Assembly (NCBI GenBank): GCA_934533135.1
Contig: CAKTBG010000021.1
Span: 1 to 48,460 of the forward strand
Reading direction: 5' to 3'
Length of the DNA stretch: 48,460 bases
DNA from: an uncultured Faecalibacterium sp.
GTDB lineage: Bacteria; Bacillota; Clostridia; Oscillospirales; Ruminococcaceae
Of the stretch, positions 23,666-32,548 are shown one piece after another (positions within the stretch are counted from its first letter, which is position 1; the number at the start of each line of letters is the position of its first letter). The notes below the pieces were generated by a model. The model searched no databases. It worked only from the letters and a program-made list of their open reading frames with translations, and was not told where the DNA came from. A program made the position numbers and the translations under genes.

Positions 23666-23840
23666 AGGGCTCGCCTCCTTCGTGTTTTTTGTCGGAACAC
23701 ACGCTCATGTATGTTCCATTTTATTATGATTATATCACAGTTTTCGTTCGTTGTGCGCGGTTCGTTTTAGAATGATACGCCAAATTTTCGAGATATTTTT
23801 TGTCCATTCTGCGAAGAACCCGGCGAAGCGTGCGCACCAC

Positions 23841-23885
23841 AAAAAAGCCGCCGCAGGTTTTGTCCTCTGCGGCGGCTCGTGTGCT
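23841..23885. repeat. Terminator repeat, left border of the restriction-modification cassette
   Basis: AAAAAAGCCGCCGCA...CTGCGGCGGCTCGTGTGCT. The two ends are identical to those of the terminator at 25795-25840 and only the loop differs. It ends exactly at the stop codon of the nuclease gene and acts as its terminator. Confidence 0.8.
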
Positions 23886-24709
23886 CAATCCTGAATCGTC
23901 TTAAAACCTTCGTACGACGAAAATCCTAACAGATAGATCGCCATTGCAAATGACAGATTCTCTTCTTCGAGCTTATTTTTCTTTGCAAGCATCTGAAGTT
24001 CTTCAAAAACCGTATCCCTCGGAACAAGTTTGTCGCCCTCGCTTGCAACAATATCTTGTATTACACTTGGCAAGACCATACACACTTGGAAGAACGCATC
24101 CGGTTCTCCCGTCACGAGAGCATAAAATTGGTCGATGCTTACTCTCCGGATCAGTTTATGCCCTACCTTTGCACCATCTACTGTCGTTTCCCACTTTATA
24201 TTCTGGGATCTCTTTGCAATCGCTTCCACCAGAAAGCACGCACAATCATCATCTTTCAACAGCTGATTCTGCATCTTGATAAATGTTTTTCCTGCGGATG
24301 CCGAATTCATCGTATTGTGTTTGTTTTTCATTTCAACATAAACCGAGTGAACGATGGAACCATCCGGAAGTCTAATTCCATCCGGATTCCTATAAATGAC
24401 ATCCCAGCCGCCTTCTTTTCCGTTGTCCGGCACATGGCAATTCTTTATATAACTAAAGATGCGCTGATGAAAATACCCGATATCATTGTTGTTGGATTTA
24501 TCTCTTTGCCGAAAAATTTCATTGCCGATTGTTTCTTCCCAGCTGGAACGGTATACCGTTTTGTCAAAGATCAATTTGATTGGGTCAACAATGTTTTTGT
24601 TGAACCGCTCCAAATCAAACGATTCCAGCTTGTCACCATATTTCTGAATGGTTGCTCAAACATGATTTTTAAATTCTTCTTCGCTGATAAAGTCCAACGT
24701 CCAATTCAT
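23885..24709 (-). pseudogene. Eco47II-family type II restriction endonuclease, interrupted by an in-frame TGA
   Basis: The frame starts at the ATG at 24709, which overlaps the methyltransferase stop by 4 bp (ATGA). It reads MNWTLDFISEEEFKNHV, then TGA (24656-24658), then resumes ATIQKYGDKLESF and continues to 23885. The resumed part has the family features GGWDVIYRNPDG and VYVEMKNKHNTMNSASAGKT, the probable D-(E)xK catalytic core. This family cuts GGWCC. A TTG restart at 24613 would give 242 residues without the N-terminal ~33, but no good ribosome binding site precedes it. Most likely inactivated; a recent mutation or an assembly error are both possible. Confidence 0.8.
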
Positions 24710-25710
24710 ATCTGTTCCAAAGCCTCCCTGATTTTCAATCCAACTTCATAGGCCAAATTCACGGGAACTGCATTTCCGACCTGTCGATATTGCGCTCCAA
24801 CGCTTCCGCAGAACTTCCAATCGTCCGGAAATGTCTGACAACGCGCATTTTCCCGAATGGTAAACGGTCTTGCCTCCAAAGGATGGCAACGATCTGTTTG
24901 TTTCTGGCTGGGAGATGTCAACACGGTAAGCGACGGCTCATCCAAGCTCATTCTTCTCAGGATGCCCGTCCGACCGCCTTCCATATTCCAACAGCTCTTC
25001 ATATACCCTTTGGCGATCACAGGATCAATATCTCTCCAATATCCACCCGGAGGCACCAATTCAAAGATCTTCGTCTTGTATTCCGAGTACCGCGTTCCTT
25101 CACTTTTCGGACAATCCAGCAGCACATCTCTCAAAACAGGTTTATAATCATGCGGTTCCGGAAAGTCAAAATGAATCTTATGGATCAAATCATTCCGGAT
25201 TCCAACGGTAATCAGCCGTTCTCTTTTCTGCGGAACGCCATAATCCCACGCATTCAGAACACGTTTTTGGATCGTATAACCGGCTTCTTCAAAAATAGCC
25301 GTCATGACCTTATAGGTCTTTCCGCCATCGTGTGACAACAATCCTCTCACATTTTCAAAAAGGAACATTTTGGGCTGCAATTTTTCCAAAAACATCGCAT
25401 AATGGTAAAAAAGTGTTCCTCTGGCATCCTCCAATCCCAGTCTTTTTCCCGCATAGGAAAACGCCTGACACGGAGCACCACCCGAAAGCAGATCCAATTC
25501 ACCTTTTTTTAAAGAGAAGAATTCCTCCAAATCCAAGCATGAAATTTTAGAAATATCTCCCTCAATGACTCTCCAATTGGGTCTATTAAATCGCAATGTA
25601 GCGCAGGCATCCGCATCTATTTCATTTACCGCCAATGTATGGAATCCCGCCTTCTCAATTCCCAAAGCAAGTCCACCCGCACCTGCAAAAAGCTCTATCG
25701 TCGTCAACAT
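24706..25710 (-). CDS. DNA (cytosine-5-)-methyltransferase
   Basis: The 334-residue protein has the ordered m5C motifs: I FAGAGGL (residues 8-14), IV GGAPCQAFS with catalytic Cys (~80), VI ENVRG, VIII QKRERL, and X with VGNAVP near the C-terminus. It would methylate the target of the adjoining Eco47II-type nuclease, most likely GGWCC. The promoter TTGTGT-17-TATACT lies at 25754-25782. With the nuclease interrupted, it may now act as a solitary methylase. GC is far below that of flanking genes, a sign of transfer. Confidence 0.92.
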   Translation of the reverse strand: MLTTIELFAGAGGLALGIEKAGFHTLAVNEIDADACATLRFNRPNWRVIEGDISKISCLDLEEFFSLKKGELDLLSGGAPCQAFSYAGKRLGLEDARGTLFYHYAMFLEKLQPKMFLFENVRGLLSHDGGKTYKVMTAIFEEAGYTIQKRVLNAWDYGVPQKRERLITVGIRNDLIHKIHFDFPEPHDYKPVLRDVLLDCPKSEGTRYSEYKTKIFELVPPGGYWRDIDPVIAKGYMKSCWNMEGGRTGILRRMSLDEPSLTVLTSPSQKQTDRCHPLEARPFTIRENARCQTFPDDWKFCGSVGAQYRQVGNAVPVNLAYEVGLKIREALEQI

Positions 25711-25753
25711 TTTTGTCTTTGGATCGCTCCTTTCTCAATTCCTAGAACAGTTT

Positions 25754-25782
25754 AGTATAACATATTTTTCAAAACAACACAA
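25754..25782 (-). promoter_or_regulatory. Promoter of the methyltransferase-nuclease operon
   Basis: Minus strand TTGTGT (25777-25782), 17 bp, TATACT (25754-25759), inside the cassette borders, so the module carries its own promoter. Confidence 0.65.
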
Positions 25783-25794
25783 CTTCATGTTTTC

Positions 25795-25840
25795 AAAAAA
25801 AGCCGCCGCAAATGGTAAAACCTGCGGCGGCTCGTGTGCT
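25795..25840. repeat. Terminator repeat, right border of the restriction-modification cassette
   Basis: AAAAAAGCCGCCGCA, an 11-nt loop, then CTGCGGCGGCTCGTGTGCT: the same arms and flank as 23841-23885. It terminates the RND transporter gene on the minus strand. Confidence 0.8.
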
Positions 25841-25850
25841 TGGATGGGGG

Positions 25851-28800
25851 TTATGCCTGCGGCTGGGCGTTGGATGCGGCGAGGAACTCGGCGGCATCGT
25901 CGGGGATGTCGTCAAAGTGTGCCTCGTCGCCGATGTCCACGTTGAGCGGCGGCTTCTTGAAGAGGATGTCGTACATGATGGGAACGATGTACAGGGTCAT
26001 CAGGGTCGCATAGGACAGACCGCAGATGATGACGATGGCCATGCCGCCCATCAGCTGGCTGGCCATATCGTCGCTGAAGACCATCTGGAGCATGGCCAGA
26101 ACCGTGGTCAGGGTGGTCATCAGGATGGGGCGCATACGGGTCTTGCCGGTGGCGATCAGAGCCGCGCGGCGATCCATGCCGCCCAGACGCAGCTGGTTTG
26201 CGTAGTCCACAAAGACGATGCCGTTGTTGACGACGGTGCCCATCAGGACGATGAAGCCCATCAGGGAGATCATGGTCAGCTGCTGGCCGGTCGCCAGCAG
26301 ACCCAGCAGGCCGCCGGTGAAGGCCAGCGGCACCGTGAACAGGACGATGAAGGGAGACAGCAGGCTCTGGAACTGCGCCACCATGACGAGGTAGACAAAG
26401 GGCAGTGCCAATGCCATCCACTGCACCATCTCGTTGACCATGTAGTTGACGGTATCGGACTCGCCGCCCATGGAGAAGGAGCAGCCTTCCGGCATCTCGC
26501 CCGACTGGGCGAAGGCCTCCAGCTTCTTCTGCAGCTCACGAGACTGGACGGTGGTGTTGTAGCCCTCCAGCGTGTCGGCTGTGACGGTGATGAACTGGGT
26601 CTGGTTCTCGCTGGTGATGGAGTCGGGGGCTGTGCCCTCCACCCACGTTGCCATATCCGCCAGCGTGCAGGTGCCGGTGGCGGTGGTGCCGTCTGCCGAC
26701 ATCACGCTGGTCGTGAAGGTCAGCTCCATCATGTTTTCTTTCGTCACGGGATCCAGATTATCGCTGATCTGGACATTCATGCTGGTGCCGTCAATGACGA
26801 CCGGCGTCTGCGCCGTGGTGGTGGTGGTCAGCTTGGCGGCGATCTGCTGATAGACCTGCGCAACTGTCAGCCCGTAGGAGCGGACTTTATCCCGGTCAAT
26901 GTGCAGATTGATGGTGGAATCGCCGTTGCCGAGACCGGTGGTCGCATTGGCAAAGCCCTCGGTCTCGTTGACCATCTCCACGACCTTTTCCCCAAGCTGG
27001 CTCAGGGTCTCTGCGTCGGCTCCATAGACCTTGACGCTCAGGCCGCTGGCCAGCTGGCTGGTCAGCTCCTGCATTCCGCTGATCTCAACGGAAGCCGTGC
27101 AATGCTCGATGCTGCTGGTGGCGTCCACAAGAGCCTGCCGTGCGGCCTCGATCTCGGAGGAAGACAGATCCTCCTTGAGCATGACGTTGAGCTGATAGCT
27201 GCCGTAGCTGTTGGCAGCGTTCAGCAGGTCGGTAATGGTGCTGGGCAGACCCAGCTGGCTGATGTCCAGACCCGCCACGCTGGTGTCGGTGGTGATGCCG
27301 ACTTCTTCGACATTCTCCACCCCCATGACGGCCTCGACCACCTGACCGGCCACCGCATAGGAATCCTCCTTGCTCAGGCTGTCGTCGGTGGAGAGGGTGA
27401 TGGAGGCCTCGTTGCTGGTGATGGTCGGCAACAGGACAACGCCCATGGAGGCCACCCGCCAGACGCAGAACACCAGCAGCACAACGGCCGCCACCAGCGG
27501 CAGGGCGCGGTGCTGCAGGCACCATGCAAGGCTCTTGCCGTAACCATTCTGGATCTTTTCAAACCACGCCAGCTTCTTCGGCTCCGCCTTTTTCAGGACA
27601 GTTGCCGACGCTGCCGGAACAACGGTCATGGCCACGATCAGGGAAGCGGCCAGACAGTAGCCGATGCACAGAGACATGGGCTGCAGCAGGCTGCGGACGA
27701 TACTGGAAGAGAAGATGACCGGCAGGAATACGCAGACCGAGGTCAGGGTAGAAGCCACGATGGACATTCCGACCTGCCGGGTGCCCATCACGGCGGCGCG
27801 GGCGGCCGGGATGCCGCGGCTGCGCAGGCGGTAGACGTTTTCGATGACGACGACCGAGTTGTCCACCAGCATACCAATGCCAAGGGAGAGGCCGGCCAGC
27901 GTCATGACGTTCATGTCCAAGCCAGTAAAGTACATCAAAGCGACGGCAAAGATGACGGAGAGCGGGATGCTGATGCCGACAACGAGGGTCGGCTTGATGT
28001 CCTTGAGGAAGATGGCCAGCACGATGATGGCCAGTGCCGCACCGATGGCCATGCTGCTCAGGATGCTCTTGACGATGATGGTGATGTAGTTGCCCTGATT
28101 GGACAGAACCACCACGTGGAGGCCGTCGTACTGGGCTTCCAGCTCGCGGAACGCCTCAAGGCAGTTGTCCGAAACGGTGCTGGCACTGGAAGAAGTGCTT
28201 TTGAAGATCTTCAGCACGGCGGCGCGCTCCCCGTTCAAGCGGGTGTAGCTTTCTTCTGCGTTGTCGATGATCTCCACATCGGCCACGTCGGAGAGGCGGA
28301 CATCGCCGAAGCCGTCCACATGGAGCAGCAGCGCGCCCTCGATATCCTCCACGCTGTTGTACTCTTCGCCGACCTTCAGCAGCCACGAGTTGCCGTCCTT
28401 GTCGTCCACATAACCGGCGGGCATCGAGAAGTTCTGGGCGTAGATCAGCTGTGCCAGCGTATCAATGTCCAGCATCTTGGACACGTCCGCACTGGCGAGA
28501 GCCTTCTGCTTAGCGTCCTCGTACTGCTGCTGGGCTTCCTTGAACTGGGTCTCATAGGTGTTCAGCATATCGCGGGCTTCGCTGAACTGCATATAGGCAT
28601 TCAGCTGCTGGTAGGAATAGCTGCCCAATGCCTGCGAGAAGGAATTCATCAGGTCGGGCACATTGTCCATGGCCTTGATGGTGCTTTCCAGCGTGTTGTA
28701 AATGGTGCTCAGGCTCTGCTGCACCTGCAGGTCGTCGGCCAGATCGGTGGCGGTGCTGCCCTCGGTGCCGGTCTCCACATTCAGGCGGGCCTGCAGCTGC

Positions 28801-29783
28801 TGCAGGGCCGTGGTCAGCTTATCGGTGATGGTGCGCAGCTCGGCCACGATCTCGATCAGGGAGTCGATATCCCGCATCCCGGTCTCGTTGAACTGATCCA
28901 TCACGTGCTGCAAGCCGTCGCGGACCTCGATGAGGGCCTGCTGGATCTCCGGCTCCTGCACCACGCCGATCAGCTGGTTGACGCTTTCCAGCAGAGCCTG
29001 CGCCTGATCCCGGACGATGGTGACGGCATCCGCCACCTGCGTGCCCATCTGGGACATGACCTGATCGGAGACGGTGTTGCCGAAGTTCTTCAGCTGCTTT
29101 TCATATTCTTTGCGGCCTGCGTTGATCTGCGCCTCGGCATCGTCCAGCTGCGCCTTGGCTTCTGCCAGCTGGACGTCAATGACCTCCAGCAGTCTTTCGT
29201 TGATGACGTCGATCTTGGACTGGTTCAGCTGCACCTGCACCAGTTTTTCGATCAGACCGTTGGTGGAAACGCTGGACACACCGCCCTTGCGCTCGACGTA
29301 GGGCACCAGCGTGTCGCTGACAAAATCGGACAGCCCGTACACATCGCTTCCCTCGCGGCTGACGGCCACGGTCATGAACGCGTTCATGTTCAGATTATAC
29401 TCGATGATCGACGGCGTCAGGCAGCTGCTGGGCAGGCTGGCTGTGGTCTGGTCGATCTTGTTGGACACCTTGACCAGCGCACTGTTCATATCGGTGCCCT
29501 CGTTGAACTGCATCAGCAGAAGGTTGTAGTTTTCTGCCGAAGTTGCCGTAATGGTCTCAACGCCCGATACCGTGCCCAGCGCGTTTTCCATGACGTCGGA
29601 GACTTCGCTCTCCACGCGCTCCGGGCTTGCACCGGGATAGACCGTGACCACCATCAGATACGGTGTGCTGACGTCCGGCAGGAGGTTCGTCTGCATTTTG
29701 GTCAGAGCCACAAAGCCCAGCATCAGAACCATGATGACCGCAACCAACACCGTAAACGGCTTTTTTACACTGAATTTTTCCAT
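25851..29783 (-). CDS. RND-superfamily efflux transporter (AcrB/SwrC-like)
   Basis: The 1310-residue inner-membrane protein starts MEKFSVKKPFTVLVAVIMV. It shows the HAE1 plan: TM1, a large outer loop, a TM2-6 block (with GIGMLVDNSVVVIENVYR, motif A-like), a second loop and a final TM block (LVMVAQFQSLLSPF, VVNNGIVFVDYANQLR). Acidic residues of the proton relay are in the TM4 segment GMLVDNSVV. It is longer than AcrB because a ~250-residue coiled-coil insert (about 190-430, QLAEAKAQLDDAEAQI...) sits in the first loop, as in many Firmicutes homologues. No membrane-fusion or outer-membrane partner gene is adjacent. The start is set by the promoter at 29884-29911. Confidence 0.9.
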   Translation of the reverse strand: MEKFSVKKPFTVLVAVIMVLMLGFVALTKMQTNLLPDVSTPYLMVVTVYPGASPERVESEVSDVMENALGTVSGVETITATSAENYNLLLMQFNEGTDMNSALVKVSNKIDQTTASLPSSCLTPSIIEYNLNMNAFMTVAVSREGSDVYGLSDFVSDTLVPYVERKGGVSSVSTNGLIEKLVQVQLNQSKIDVINERLLEVIDVQLAEAKAQLDDAEAQINAGRKEYEKQLKNFGNTVSDQVMSQMGTQVADAVTIVRDQAQALLESVNQLIGVVQEPEIQQALIEVRDGLQHVMDQFNETGMRDIDSLIEIVAELRTITDKLTTALQQLQARLNVETGTEGSTATDLADDLQVQQSLSTIYNTLESTIKAMDNVPDLMNSFSQALGSYSYQQLNAYMQFSEARDMLNTYETQFKEAQQQYEDAKQKALASADVSKMLDIDTLAQLIYAQNFSMPAGYVDDKDGNSWLLKVGEEYNSVEDIEGALLLHVDGFGDVRLSDVADVEIIDNAEESYTRLNGERAAVLKIFKSTSSSASTVSDNCLEAFRELEAQYDGLHVVVLSNQGNYITIIVKSILSSMAIGAALAIIVLAIFLKDIKPTLVVGISIPLSVIFAVALMYFTGLDMNVMTLAGLSLGIGMLVDNSVVVIENVYRLRSRGIPAARAAVMGTRQVGMSIVASTLTSVCVFLPVIFSSSIVRSLLQPMSLCIGYCLAASLIVAMTVVPAASATVLKKAEPKKLAWFEKIQNGYGKSLAWCLQHRALPLVAAVVLLVFCVWRVASMGVVLLPTITSNEASITLSTDDSLSKEDSYAVAGQVVEAVMGVENVEEVGITTDTSVAGLDISQLGLPSTITDLLNAANSYGSYQLNVMLKEDLSSSEIEAARQALVDATSSIEHCTASVEISGMQELTSQLASGLSVKVYGADAETLSQLGEKVVEMVNETEGFANATTGLGNGDSTINLHIDRDKVRSYGLTVAQVYQQIAAKLTTTTTAQTPVVIDGTSMNVQISDNLDPVTKENMMELTFTTSVMSADGTTATGTCTLADMATWVEGTAPDSITSENQTQFITVTADTLEGYNTTVQSRELQKKLEAFAQSGEMPEGCSFSMGGESDTVNYMVNEMVQWMALALPFVYLVMVAQFQSLLSPFIVLFTVPLAFTGGLLGLLATGQQLTMISLMGFIVLMGTVVNNGIVFVDYANQLRLGGMDRRAALIATGKTRMRPILMTTLTTVLAMLQMVFSDDMASQLMGGMAIVIICGLSYATLMTLYIVPIMYDILFKKPPLNVDIGDEAHFDDIPDDAAEFLAASNAQPQA

Positions 29784-29883
29784 CTTTCTACCGTTTCCTT
29801 GTCCGTCGTGTTCCTCCACGACCCGCTTTTTTTCCGCCTTTGTCTGACTCCGCAGCGGAATTCCGAGTTGCTTTAACATTCCT

Positions 29884-29911
29884 ATTATACACGAGAACGC
29901 AGGGGGCGCAA
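29884..29911 (-). promoter_or_regulatory. Promoter of the RND transporter gene
   Basis: Minus strand TTGCGC (29906-29911), 16 bp, TATAAT (29884-29889). The remaining stretch to 30164 has no gene. An extended -10 TGGTATACT on the plus strand (about 30046-30054) probably serves the ricT-like gene. Confidence 0.6.
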
Positions 29912-30164
29912 TAGAGAAAAACCGTTTCTTTAACAAAACTTTTTTATTCTTCTGGTTTTCTTAAGGTTTTCCGGCTATATGGTTTTAATTTTTGAGGGAG
30001 TTTTGCTTTAAATTCTTCTTTGGTCATGGAAAAGTGGTGCTGATTATGGTATACTGAATTTCAAGATGGAATATCAGGCCCATTTGCGGCCTGTCCCCGA
30101 TACAGCGGTTTGCAGAAAGCGCAGAGAGACGTTCTTTGCGTTCTGCATCCAGATGAGGAATGCT

Positions 30165-31118
30165 ATGAAAAAAGTGATCTCCGTCCGTTTCAAGGAAAAC
30201 GGAAAAAGTTATTATTTCGATCCCGCCGACGCCGTGATCCAGACCGGCGATTATGTCATCGTCGAGACCGCCCGCGGCATCGAGTGCGGCGAGGTGGTGC
30301 AGGGCGTGAAAGAGCTGGCCGACGCCGCCGTGCCCAAAGCCCTGAAGCCCATCACCCGGATGGCCGACAGTGTGGACATCCGCCGGATGCGTCAGAACCG
30401 GGAGGACGAAAAGCGTGCCTACCGCACCTGTCAGGACTGCATCGCCCGCCACGGCCTTGAGATGAAGCTGGTGGAAGCCGAGTACACCCTTGACCGCTCC
30501 AAGATCATGTTCTACTTCACCGCCGACGGCCGCGTGGACTTCCGCGAGCTGGTCAAGGATCTGGCCGGCATCTTCCACACCCGCATCGAGCTGCGGCAGA
30601 TCGGCGTGCGCGACGAGAGCAAGATGATCGGCGGCCTCGGCATCTGCGGCCAGCCCTTCTGCTGCTCCCGCTTTCTGAAGGATTTTCAGCCCGTGTCCAT
30701 CAAGATGGCCAAAGAGCAGGGGCTCTCCCTGAACCCCACCAAGATCAGCGGAGCCTGCGGCCGCCTGATGTGCTGCCTCGCCTATGAGGAAAGCGCGTAC
30801 GAGTATCTGAACAGCATCATGCCCATGGTGGGCAGCACCGTGCGCACGCCGGACGGCCTTGGCACCGTGCTGGAAGTCAACCCGGTGTCGGGCTACCTGC
30901 GGGTGCGCTGCGGCACCGAGGCTCTGACCCCCCGCTACTACAAGGTGGGCGTCTGCGAATACATCAGCGGCGGCAAGCGCGCCCCCCGCCGCCCCGACCC
31001 GGACGACGATTATTCCGGCGTGCGCAACCCCGCCCCGGTGGTGGCCTCGGCCAACGCCGACGGCAGTGCCGATGCCGCCTGCCCGAACTGCGCCCGGAAG
31101 GAAAAGCCGAGTAAATAA
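30165..31118 (+). CDS. RicT/YaaT-like PSP1-domain protein (stage 0 sporulation family)
   Basis: The 317-residue protein begins MKKVISVRFKENGKSYYFDP and holds a PSP1 domain at residues ~35-200. It has the conserved cysteines of the family: RTCQDC and the cluster GGLGICGQPFCCSRF and GACGRLMCCLAYE. In Bacillus, YaaT (RicT) works with YlbF and YmcA in a complex that binds iron-sulfur clusters and affects RNase Y specificity and sporulation phosphorelay. The tail is Pro/Asp/Ala-rich and ends with another Cys pair (CPNC). The ATG at 30165 follows GAGGAA. In Clostridia this gene often follows holB, which here lies 6 kb away. Confidence 0.88.
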   Translation: MKKVISVRFKENGKSYYFDPADAVIQTGDYVIVETARGIECGEVVQGVKELADAAVPKALKPITRMADSVDIRRMRQNREDEKRAYRTCQDCIARHGLEMKLVEAEYTLDRSKIMFYFTADGRVDFRELVKDLAGIFHTRIELRQIGVRDESKMIGGLGICGQPFCCSRFLKDFQPVSIKMAKEQGLSLNPTKISGACGRLMCCLAYEESAYEYLNSIMPMVGSTVRTPDGLGTVLEVNPVSGYLRVRCGTEALTPRYYKVGVCEYISGGKRAPRRPDPDDDYSGVRNPAPVVASANADGSADAACPNCARKEKPSK

Positions 31119-31409
31119 CTATGAAATAAATTTCCGGAGAATTTCTCAGGTTAGTCTGCTAAAACTAACTTTTCTTCGTGATTTTTGCCAAAAAACTCCT
31201 TCAATTTTCCCCAGAAGTTAGCCCATGCTTTTGTGCAACCCCACAAAAAATGAAAAAAAGCTTTCTGCGGGGTACGGTTAGTCTTGCCTTTTCATTTTTG
31301 CTTTGTTAGAATGCAGTCAAGGATAGATTTCCGGGGATATCTGCTGGAATCGTGCAGTGGCAGGCATCCACCTAAAAAAGACGCACGAGAGATAAAGGAG
31401 AGTTTTATT
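31119..31409 (+). promoter_or_regulatory. Ferredoxin upstream region with promoter TTGCCT-17-TAGAAT
   Basis: A 290-bp AT-rich gene-free stretch. The promoter is at 31284-31312. Three GTTAG elements (31150, 31217, 31277) and a CTAAC (31165) suggest a repeated regulator half-site. A ~100-nt leader precedes the ferredoxin gene. No frame of note. Confidence 0.5.
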
Positions 31410-31580
31410 ATGGCACACAAGGTTTCTGACGCATGTGTTGGCTGCGGTGCTTGCGAGGGTGCTTGCCCCGTTGGTGCTGTTACCGTTGAGAACGGTGTCG
31501 CAGTTGTGAACGCTGATAGCTGCATCGATTGCGGTGCTTGCGAGGGTGCTTGCCCCACTGGTGCAATCACTGCTGAATAA
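31410..31580 (+). CDS. 2[4Fe-4S] ferredoxin
   Basis: The 56-residue protein has two CxxCxxCxxxCP motifs (CVGCGACEGACP at residues 9-20 and CIDCGACEGACP at 38-49). The two halves are nearly identical, the hallmark of clostridial ferredoxins. It carries low-potential electrons, and the natural donor in the window is the pyruvate:ferredoxin oxidoreductase at 42302-45847. AAAGGAGA precedes the ATG. It is monocistronic, with a strong terminator. Confidence 0.97.
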   Translation: MAHKVSDACVGCGACEGACPVGAVTVENGVAVVNADSCIDCGACEGACPTGAITAE

Positions 31581-31611
31581 TCAGCTGTTTCTTCACAGAA
31601 ATATGCACATC

Positions 31612-31652
31612 AAAGCAGCAGACCTGTCAAAAGCGGGTCTGCTGCTTTTCTT
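31612..31652 (+). terminator. Ferredoxin terminator
   Basis: AAAGCAGCAGACC, 10-nt loop, GGGTCTGCTGCTTT followed by TCTTTC. Confidence 0.9.
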
Positions 31653-31714
31653 TCATGCACAAATTTTGACAAATTCCACGCCCAATATTTTATAAAAGGA
31701 TTCGCAGCTCGGAT

Positions 31715-32398
31715 ATGGAACATTCAACGGAGATTTTGTATAATAAAACAGAAGTCTATTGCTCTGCTGTCCACCGGTTTGGGTCGGATGCGCTGCTGCT
31801 GGCCCGGTTTTCGGAGCCGAAGCGGGCGCAGAAGGCCGCAGACCTGTGTTCGGGTTGCGGCATCGTTTCGCTGGAATGGCACGACCGGGGACACCGCGGC
31901 CCCTGTGCCGCCGTGGAGCTGCAGCCGGAAGCCAGCACCCTGCTGGCCGAGGCCGTCGCCGCCCAGCAGCTGGAGCACATCACGCCCTTCTGCGCCGACC
32001 TGCGCACCTTCCGGGAAGGGGAAGGGCAGTTTGATCTCTGCGCCTGCAACCCGCCCTATTTCATCGCCGGGCCGCAGAGCAGCACAGCAGCCCGCGCCAC
32101 CGCCCGCCACGAGACCGACTGCACCCTTGCGGACGTCTGCGCCTGTGCCTTCCGTCTGCTGAAGGACGGCGGGCGGCTCTCGCTCTGCCACCGCCCGGAG
32201 CGGCTGGCCGAGGTGCTGGCCGTGCTGCGGGCACACCGGCTGGAACCCAAGCGGCTGGCCTTTGTGAAGAACACCCCCGCCGCTGCCCCATGGCTTTTTC
32301 TGGTGGAAGCGCAGAAGAACCGGAAAACGGGTCTGAACGTGGAGCCGGATGTGTTGATTTCGGCAGGAAGCGCACTCTACGGCGAACCGAAACCGTAA
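31715..32398 (+). CDS. TrmN6/YfiC-like tRNA1(Val) adenine-N6 methyltransferase
   Basis: The 227-residue Rossmann methyltransferase starts with the family N-terminus (ILYNKTEVYCSAVHRFGSDALLLARF). It has SAM motif I DLCSGCGI (43-50) and the N6-adenine catalytic NPPY (112-115). The E. coli member methylates A37 of tRNA1(Val). A TTGACA box lies at about 31669 with an AT-rich -10 region. It precedes rsmI, separated by repeat copy D. Confidence 0.85.
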   Translation: MEHSTEILYNKTEVYCSAVHRFGSDALLLARFSEPKRAQKAADLCSGCGIVSLEWHDRGHRGPCAAVELQPEASTLLAEAVAAQQLEHITPFCADLRTFREGEGQFDLCACNPPYFIAGPQSSTAARATARHETDCTLADVCACAFRLLKDGGRLSLCHRPERLAEVLAVLRAHRLEPKRLAFVKNTPAAAPWLFLVEAQKNRKTGLNVEPDVLISAGSALYGEPKP

Positions 32399-32404
32399 AT
32401 CGCA

Positions 32405-32527
32405 TTGCCAAGGCTGCATCTTGCACAACCTCTCAGTCTGCTTCGCAGACAGCTGTTCCCCTTCTGGCACTCGCGTGCCATCTCCCCCGATCGGGGGAGT
32501 CCTTCCTTGTAGGGGAGCCTTTGGCAG
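32405..32527. repeat. Palindromic interspersed repeat, copy D
   Basis: Nested hairpins between trmN6 and rsmI. It is the reverse complement of the left half of copy B (15127-15245), sharing CTCCCCCGATCGGGGGAG-type core, GGCACGCGAGTGCC and GGGGAACAGCTGTC. Confidence 0.75.
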
Positions 32528-32548
32528 TTTAGAATAAGGAGACATTTT

